From: Ancylostoma caninum
Taxonomy: Eukaryota > Nematoda > Chromadorea > Rhabditida > Ancylostomatidae
DNA: 64,000 nucleotides
Direction of reading: 5' to 3'
Assembly: GCA_037903475.1 (NCBI GenBank)
Contig: JBAJFG010000488.1
Location: 806,001 to 870,000, forward strand
Shown: positions 59,001 through 64,000 of the stretch, one piece after another
Layout of the letters: each line of letters begins with the position of its first letter
Numbering within the stretch: position 1 is the stretch's first letter
The notes under the pieces: model-generated
Database searches by the model: none
The model's input: only the letters and a program-made list of their open reading frames with translations
Told to the model about the DNA's origin: nothing
Made by a program: the position numbers and the translations under genes

Positions 59001-61569
59001 AATAGGCTATGACGGCAAATCAAGCAAAGTTCATATCACCGTGAAAAACAAATAGAAAAAACCGCACGAACTTATTCCCCGACCCGATGGCATTTTTCAC
59101 ATGAACTTTTTATTCAAGAGCTTGAGCTGATCAGCTGATAACTGGATCATTTTTGTTCTGTTAAGGTCACGAAGACAGCGACTTTGTTTATGAGATCATT
59201 TACAGTGTTCCAGATGGAATCCAGGAAGTATGTGCTAGTCATAGGAATTAAAACCTAATCTTCATTTTTTTTGTTTTAGGCGAGCCATATAAGGCCAGGA
59301 AAACCTTTCACGGGAACGCACAGAAGAGCGTTTGTTCCAGGGACAAGAGAGGGAACCAAGGTTTGTTGAGAACATCGTGAATTACATTTTTTGAACAAAT
59401 CAGAGGTGGTATAGTTTATTTCTCACCAAGACCTTGAAAACATTGTTCATTCGTATGGAGGGGTCATTACACTGTATCAGGTTATACAGGCCATTCGCCG
59501 CCCACTCGGTATCGCACCGCTTGAACGCATGCGTTCCACGTACTTCCACATCATTTCCAGGGTCGTTTTAACATGTCAGCTAGCTAAAACCACTGGGAAC
59601 AACAAGCTAGAACGTGCGACTTGTCAAAAGCACCTCCGCGCCCTCCACCTATGATTTTACCTATACCGAGTCGGTTCCGAACCGTCTGTATAGTTCGTTA
59701 TGTACAGTCCGTTCCCTGAAACGTACACTGCCACCCTCGCCCCAATCGAACAAAGCGGCGCGTGCGCGTTCAATTGGGGCGCGAAGGAATCGATCAGGGC
59801 GCGGGGAGAGGCTGATCGGCCGTTGCAGCTTCGCGCCCCGATTGAACGTGCACGCGCCGCTTTGTTCAATTGGGGCGAGGATGGCAGTGTACGTTTCAGG
59901 GAACAGACTGTATGTAGCTCAGAGATGGAACTTGGGTCGACTTTGTCTGCCCACGCACGCGAGGATCGAGAAGCTGCCACGTTTGCTAGCGCTCCACGTC
60001 ATCACCCTGATCTGCGTATCACGTTTCATCGATATCTTCATGGTATTGACCAATGATTTGGCTGTGATGTGGACGACGTGGCAGCAAACAGCATCCGTCC
60101 CTGCCGCGCCGCCTCTCGATCCCCGCGTGCGTGGGCGGACTCGTAGTTTAGATAGAAGACAATCTAATTTTTATACTTTTTTGAGATGTATGTGGTGTGA
60201 TTGCTTCTATTTTGGTGTTTCCGTACTGCCATTTAGTAAAATCTTTTTCCTGACGCATACTGTGGACAAAGTCGTAATTGCAAACAGAGTCGACCTAGGT
60301 GCCATCTCTGAGCTGACTGACCATACTTGGTTGCGGCATCTCAAACCGTCCCTCCCTCTAACAAATTTTTTCAGGTTCTACGATTGCTGAAGTTTGCGTT
60401 CGATCGACGGTTAATATTCACGGTTGGTGGATTTTTTCGTCCATTCTGCCAAAGATAAGAAAATTTCGCTTCACTGTAGAATAATTCGCTAGTGTCTACA
60501 TATGTCTGCTTTGAACGCGCCGATGTAGTTTGGTGGTGTGGCCCAATCTCGATTTCGAAAGTCACTTTAACTGTGTGTGATTATTGCGTAAGCATGAAGA
60601 AGTATACTAGATAAGCTTGGAAGCTTTTTGGTCATATATGAAATTTCATCAGTCTTTGAGGGGGAATGCGCTGTAGAATGTTCCTAGATATAACATTTTT
60701 AATACGACACAACGAAAACAGCGCCATTTTGATATTTTTCTTGGAAAGTTTTCTCAATTATCCCCATCCGGGGGGCCTCCTCAGATACCTCATCATAGGC
60801 GAGTTGAATGTCCTGTGCTTTTCTTCATCCCGGTCAATTTCACGACTGCGATCGAAAACTGACAAAGCGCCGCGAAGCGATATTTTGGATTGGTTTGAAA
60901 TATTCACGTCTGATTTTCGTTTTCGCCGCTTTTTCGATTATGACCCCCTTTCGATCGTGCTCCCTTTAGACATTCGAGCATCCTAAAGCACAAAATTTAT
61001 GCAAATCATCATCAATTAGCCATTTCAAAAATCTTGACTGGTCTTGAGTGGCTTCTCCAGGCTTTCAGACATTGTTCTAAGCTAGGCTGCTCTCCAAAAT
61101 TCTGCAGCAAAGAAACAGAAAGACAGCAACTCAGCAGATTTAGACGCATGATTTGCACCGCTTAGTATCCCGTGACGACGCACGCGAGTTTAGCCACGAA
61201 ACACGCATAAAATATCGATATACCATCTTTAGCAATTTTCTTGCTTCACTGTTGTGCCCTTAACACCATTTATTCAGGTGGGAGACTCAATAACAACCGG
61301 CGCGAGGAACACAGTAGTGTGGAACAATATTCACCACAAGACTAGCATTGGTGGGGGACCACTGAAGTTAGTACTCTTTTCTCTCCTTACACCTTAACCT
61401 GACGCACCTCCGATTTTCTAGGCTGATCACCGTAAAGATTTGAGGGGAAGAATGAATTGATTGTTTCAGGTATGGTTATCCGGACCCTGACTATCTAAAC
61501 AGAGTGAAGGACGATCTAGCTGCAATGGGTATAACTGAGGACATGTTGCCAGAGGAAATGGAGATCTGA
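50077..61569 (+). CDS. Macrodomain-RING-Deltex E3 ubiquitin ligase-like protein (5' incomplete)
   Basis: Thirteen exons join in frame: 50077-50193, 54921-55004, 55149-55278, 57238-57326, 57379-57448, 57512-57585, 57790-57891, 57946-58075, 59166-59227, 59280-59360, 60375-60422, 61278-61366, 61470-61569 (stop TGA 61567-61569), about 391 residues. Residues 1-165 form a macrodomain-like fold: GNIAEEKVDVICV, HSGAVYNALTKAGG, the IPGLGCGLIGNS loop and strand MIVFID. The usual ADP-ribose-binding Asn is not apparent. A RING-H2 follows (CVIC, LPCKHQLHTSCL, CPVC), then a Deltex C-terminal domain with GKPFTGTHRRAFVPG, VGDSITTGARNTVVWN, the IHHKT motif and YGYPDPDYLNRV. Deltex proteins ubiquitinate substrates and, through this last domain, can act on ADP-ribose. 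No start codon was found; earlier exons may be missing. Confidence 0.9.
50381..51259 (-). mobile_element. Mariner copy with deletion, in intron 1 of the macro-Deltex gene
   Basis: The inverted ends (TTAGGGTGGTAAGAAAG and complement) are flanked by TA (50379-50380, 51260-51261). On the minus strand are LIIGDESGVLYD (first catalytic Asp region, 50881-51240) and SPYSPDVAPSDYHLF (third Asp) with a C-terminus RWDTAVTNYGYY (50435-50962). The frames differ and the length (879 bp) is short of a full 1.3-kb mariner, so the copy is dead. Confidence 0.8.
51376..51597. mobile_element. 222-bp fold-back element with internal poly-C
   Basis: TACAGTGGGCGTTGA at the left and GTCGACGCTCACTGTA at the right are inverted, matching the 46.39-kb family. 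A C-run at about 51488-51507 is inside. Confidence 0.6.
51802..51927 (-). ncRNA. Stem-loop with hammerhead-like core (relic)
   Basis: Read on the minus strand, GTAACTTGTCTTTTC and CCTCACAGACT pair with a downstream complement. The loop contains CTGTTGA, then GGAACGTTAG and CCAATAAACG, in the same order as the motifs beside the Penelope copies. The long closing stem would correspond to stem I. No Penelope coding sequence is adjacent. Confidence 0.35.
52384..53080. repeat. Tandem repeat units interrupted by a palindrome (52516-52718)
   Basis: AAAATGAACC(A/T)GCGATACAAGA begins a unit at 52384 and again at 52737, with a diverged third at 52857. Each continues into GATACGT(A/G)TCGATTG. Between the first two, about 52516-52718 is an inverted repeat (CCACTTGGTATAAGTCGATA and its complement). 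All lie in intron 1 of the macro-Deltex gene. Confidence 0.65.
53165..53290 (+). repeat. Repeat shared (inverted) with 59505-59620
   Basis: TTCTAGCTTGTTG, ACATGTTAAAACG and CTTCAAGCGGTGCGATACCG here match the complement of 59505-59620. Both copies lie in introns of the macro-Deltex gene. Confidence 0.65.
53537..53726. mobile_element. Second copy of the TACTGTCT MITE
   Basis: Same ends and interior as 4598-4809, including TGAGGTAAGTCTCGCCA and GGCGAGACATGTT. Confidence 0.6.
53874..54103. mobile_element. 230-bp MITE with GACGAGTCCGCCCACGCACG ends
   Basis: The terminal arms (about 40 bp) are inverted copies. The interior includes GATCTGCGTATCACGTTTCA. A second copy is at 59945-60144. Confidence 0.75.
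54469..54509. repeat. Perfect 18-bp-arm hairpin
   Basis: GCTCATCGAGTGCGAGCA is followed after a five-base loop by its exact complement. Confidence 0.9.
55826..56725 (-). mobile_element. Degenerate mariner in intron 3 of the macro-Deltex gene
   Basis: The ends TTAGGTTGGTC and GACCAACCTAA are inverted and TA-flanked. The minus-strand frame 55898-56248 reads the C-terminal half of a transposase: LHGNARPHVAKL (second Asp replaced by Gly), YSPDLTPSEYHLL (third Asp followed by Glu) and VDHEGNYFVD. Upstream, diverged fragments occur in other frames up to 56621. The loss of a catalytic Asp and the frame breaks show it is dead. Confidence 0.8.
58202..59088. mobile_element. Mariner-type TIR element in intron 8 of the macro-Deltex gene
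   Basis: The ends TTGGGTTGAGGAATAAGTTC and the complement (GAACTTATTCCCCGACCC) are inverted. The interior matches 48.78-49.99 kb. A G-run interrupted by an A lies at about 58876-58893. No intact transposase is seen. Confidence 0.65.
59702..59913. mobile_element. 212-bp palindromic fold-back element
   Basis: TACAGTCCGTTCCCTGAAAC at the left and its complement at the right, with GC-rich arms (CGCCCCAAT, GGCGCGTGC) meeting near 59805. It adjoins the MITE at 59945 and lies in intron 10 of the macro-Deltex gene. Confidence 0.8.
59945..60144. mobile_element. 200-bp MITE, second copy of the 53.9-kb element
   Basis: GCCCACGCACGCGAGGATCG at the left and its complement at the right, with the interior nearly identical to 53.9-54.1 kb (ATCTGCGTATCACGTTTCAT). 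Confidence 0.75.
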
Positions 61570-61930
61570 TTCCTTAGAATAACTTGGAAGGAATCAAGAT
61601 TGTTCTCGTGATCATTTATGTACATATTGGGAGACGTCGATTGACGATGTATCTGTAGATAAAACCTTATTTATTTTTGTTGCAATTTTCAGCAGTTGTG
61701 TAAATGTGTTAAAATGTTTCGAAAGCCAAATCGTAGTAATGGAGACCTAACTCAACCTTTTGCTCGCTCTGACACCTGGGTAGTTGCACACAACACGTAG
61801 ACTGGTATCATTGTGGAAAACTAGACGGTGTACCCGGCTTCGCTCGGGTGTTCAACTTCTCCCGGCCATTTAAAGCTGATGCCAACACTTGTTGAACCAA
61901 AAAATCCTTCTTTATCAGTGTTCGATGAGG
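61570..61930. other. 3' flank of the macro-Deltex gene
   Basis: Probable 3' UTR, followed by the short hairpin TACCCGGCTTCGCTCGGGTG at 61833-61852 that also starts the 16.27-kb repeat. No canonical AATAAA was found close to the stop. Confidence 0.4.
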
Positions 61931-61986
61931 GCTTCTGCGTTAGTATTTTATTCGAGTAAGCTTTCGGCGCTTAGCGCTTTCATCAG
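61931..61986 (-). ncRNA. Hammerhead-ribozyme-like core in Penelope pLTR
   Basis: On the minus strand: CTGATGA exact (61986-61980), a GCGC-TAA-GCGC stem II, CGAAAG, then a loop containing CGAATAAA, and AAGC that can pair with the GCTT after GAAA. CUGAUGA and GAAA around a stem II are the conserved hammerhead core. The A/C mismatch at the base of stem II and the unresolved stem I and cleavage triplet leave activity open. Hammerheads are known in the terminal repeats of Penelope-like elements. Confidence 0.55.
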
Positions 61987-61990
61987 ACCT

Positions 61991-63736
61991 TAATACATAC
62001 AAAATGCAATGCAACACATGTTAACAACTGTTATATGCATGACCAACCGAGTAAGAGGTGAAGAGGAGCAGATGTGAACGTACAACTAATGACTACCATA
62101 TCTGATGTTATCTAGAGGAATGGCTCTTATACGAAACACTACTGCTACTTCTAAGATGTTAAAGCGGATGTTGTCAAGCAACTAATTTTAACGCCTCAAC
62201 AAGCTCTTCCTTATTGTTAATCTCCGGCTGATACCGTTTGATTTCCCGAGCCTCCATGATCTTCCTATGAAGGAGGTCCTCGAGGTGACGGTGCAGCACA
62301 ACGACTTCAAATCCTGGGGCAGAATCACGGGTGTGTACCATCGTACGGTGCCGGGAAAAACTGTTGTTAGGGTAGGCTTATGGGTGGGCGAGTGCTCAAC
62401 GATGTTCATCCAAGCGCTTTCTCAGTGGTCTTCCGCTGTGGGGTTTCTCCGCAAAAGATATCGAGACTCTCTTGGAGGTTACACTCGCCTGTAACATATT
62501 CCGTTTCAATAACGAATTTTACGCGCAGAAACGAGTTTGGCAATGGGAATACGCATTGCCCCTTTGCTCGCCATCGTGTATCTTGATCATATCGAGAAAG
62601 CATCGCTGACGAACGGAATAGTCCTATACAAACGGTACATCGACGATGTCTTTGTGATTGGATCATCATTCGCTGAACTGGCTGAAACGCTCGGAAATCT
62701 GAACTCCATGGATGTGAGCATAAAATTCACTGTCGAAGAACCAAGCGAAGATGGATTTTTACCATTCCTGAACACCAAGGTTCGAATTCGCAGTGGAGCG
62801 ACGGAAATTCACTGGTACAGAAAACGATCGTCGAAGAACATCTTATTACATTCACGAAGCGCGCACCCGCACTACATGAAAGTGAATGTAGTACGAAATT
62901 TGATCAAAACCAGTGAACGGATTTCAACAAGCAACTCAGAAAATGATGAGTCAATCAATCGTATTCTCTTTGAGAACGGCTACAACAGAGGGGAAATGAC
63001 TACCTGGAGACCGTATTCGGCTCCAGATGGGATCGCACTGGTACTGCCGTACCTCAACGAACACCTTGCGAAACGTATCAACGCCATAGTGAAGAGGTCA
63101 CGGCTCCCAGTACGCCTGGTATTCAAACCCCCGCCCACCCTCAAAGAAATACTGACATCGTCACGATTGTATGAGAACGGATGCGAAGAAGAGGGGTGCC
63201 GCTATTGCACCGACCAGAAGATCTGTCACTTGCGCGGCACGGTGTATCTGATAAAGTGTAGAGGATGCGGTCAGCGATACATTGGAGAAAGCGGAAGACC
63301 ACTGAGAAAGCGCTTGGATGAACATCGTCGAGCACTCGCCCACCCACAAGCCTACCCTAACAACAGTTTTTCCCGGCACCGTACGATGGTACACACCCGT
63401 GATTCTGCCCCAGGATTTGAAGTCTTTGTGCTGCACCGTCACCTCGAGGACCTCCTTCATAGGAAGATCATGGAGGCTCGGGAAATCAAACGGTATCAGC
63501 CGGAGATTAACAATAAGGAAGAGCTTGTTGAGGCGTTAAAATTAATTGCTTGACAACATCCGCTTTAACATCTTAGAAGTAGCAGTAGTGTTTCGTATAA
63601 GAGCCATTCCTCTAGATAACATCAGATATGGTAGTCATTAGTTGTACGTTCACATCTGCTCCTCTTCACCTCTTACTCGGTTGGTCATGCATATAACAGT
63701 TGTTAACATGTGTTGCATTGCATATTGTATGTATTA
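61991..63736 (+). mobile_element. Penelope-like retroelement, 5'-truncated, with inverted 3'-end copy
   Basis: 61991-62437 is the reverse complement of 63290-63736, nearly exact over about 446 bp. It includes the last 88 codons and the 3' UTR. Between the arms is the reverse transcriptase-endonuclease remnant. Inverted, truncated end copies are typical of Penelope insertions. Confidence 0.9.
62455..63553 (+). pseudogene. Penelope reverse transcriptase (C-terminal half) and GIY-YIG endonuclease
   Basis: Coding similarity starts at about 62455 (DIETLLEVTLACNIFRFNN). It meets a one-base deletion near 62533, just before LAMGIRIAPLLAIVYLDHIE, then runs open to 63553. The RT catalytic motif is RYIDDVFVIG, followed by FLPFLNTKV (motif D/E region) and W(x)RKRSSKNILLHSRSAHP. 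The thumb and a Cys-rich linker (CEEEGCRYCTDQKICH) lead to the GIY-YIG nuclease (GTVYLIKC, RYIGESGRPLRKRLDEH). The C-terminus is EELVEALKLIA. The first RT motifs with the first catalytic Asp are lost, so the copy cannot reverse-transcribe. The nuclease domain itself is uninterrupted. Family assignment is secure. Confidence 0.93.
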
Positions 63737-64000
63737 AAGGCAGGGGTCCACCTCATTTTCGTAGTTCAGCTAACAGCAGATTCTGCATCTACTTGGCGCG
63801 ATGGTTCCAACGGTATACATAAATTGTATCACAATGGTCTACAAACCCGTATCCCAGGACGGGGTCGGTAACAGTTTGCCCGAGTTGACATGTGAAGCCG
63901 TTGTTCTTATCGATTGGACACGCCAAGACTCGTTGACCGACGCGGCAGGCGTGGCAGGCAGCCAGCACAGCTTGGAGCGGTCCGCCTCCGGGCTCCAAAT
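63737..64000 (-). other. Open Cys-containing stretch at window edge, unassigned
   Basis: A minus-strand frame runs from the window edge to 63789, with spaced cysteines (ACHACRVG, LACPIDKNNGFTCQ) and no stop. It reads like real coding sequence, but I recognise no domain. It may be an exon of a gene to the right, or part of a transposable element. Confidence 0.3.

Overview
The window looks like a piece of a nematode genome, most likely a strongylid such as a hookworm. The host exons are short, 48 to 150 bp, and are split by GT-AG introns with nematode-type acceptors (TTTCAG, TTTTAG). The repeats are typical of that group: mariner elements, one of which resembles the hookworm bandit / Hsmar1 type, a BEL/Pao LTR element, Penelope-like elements and very many palindromic fold-back elements. 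Species cannot be named from the sequence alone. Nothing bacterial or viral is seen.

Only three host genes can be supported, and their exons cover about 3 kb of the 64 kb. (1) At the left edge, on the + strand (about 422-1636), is the 3' part of a mitochondrial pyrimidine nucleotide carrier of the SLC25A33/36 type. (2) On the - strand (30120-38156) is a complete 15-exon gene for the E2 subunit (dihydrolipoyl transacylase, DBT) of the branched-chain 2-oxoacid dehydrogenase. The exons join in frame into 457 codons plus a stop, and one intron has a GC donor. (3) On the + strand (50077-61569, 5' end not found) is a 13-exon gene whose product joins a macrodomain-like region, a RING-H2 finger and a Deltex C-terminal domain. 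It resembles a one-chain version of the PARP9-DTX3L partnership.

The rest is repeats. 1.6-30 kb: mariner-type TIR elements (3.39-5.65 kb; a 1.57 kb palindrome at 6.90-8.47 kb; a nearly full-length bandit-like mariner at 18.32-19.60 kb), a Penelope relic (9.1-10.1 kb), fold-back elements, a 508-bp pure CA array, a 50-bp minisatellite and a gag-protease Pao element with 287-bp LTRs and a 5-bp target duplication (25.05-28.27 kb). 30-38 kb: the DBT gene, with a 2.87 kb TIR element in intron 4. 39.7-49.5 kb: a degenerate mariner and at least seven palindromic elements, plus a tRNA-derived SINE. 50-61.6 kb: the Deltex-like gene, whose introns hold three mariner-type copies and several fold-backs. 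61.9-63.7 kb: a 5'-truncated Penelope-like element with a roughly 450-bp inverted copy of its own 3' end and a hammerhead-ribozyme-like core next to it.

The two complete-looking gene ends suggest ordinary metabolic and signalling functions (mitochondrial nucleotide transport, branched-chain amino-acid breakdown, ubiquitin / ADP-ribose signalling). Nothing shows that they are co-regulated. The most unusual content is the macro-RING-Deltex fusion, the hammerhead-like motifs at a similar place in two Penelope copies, and the density and nesting of TTAA- or TA-bounded palindromes.
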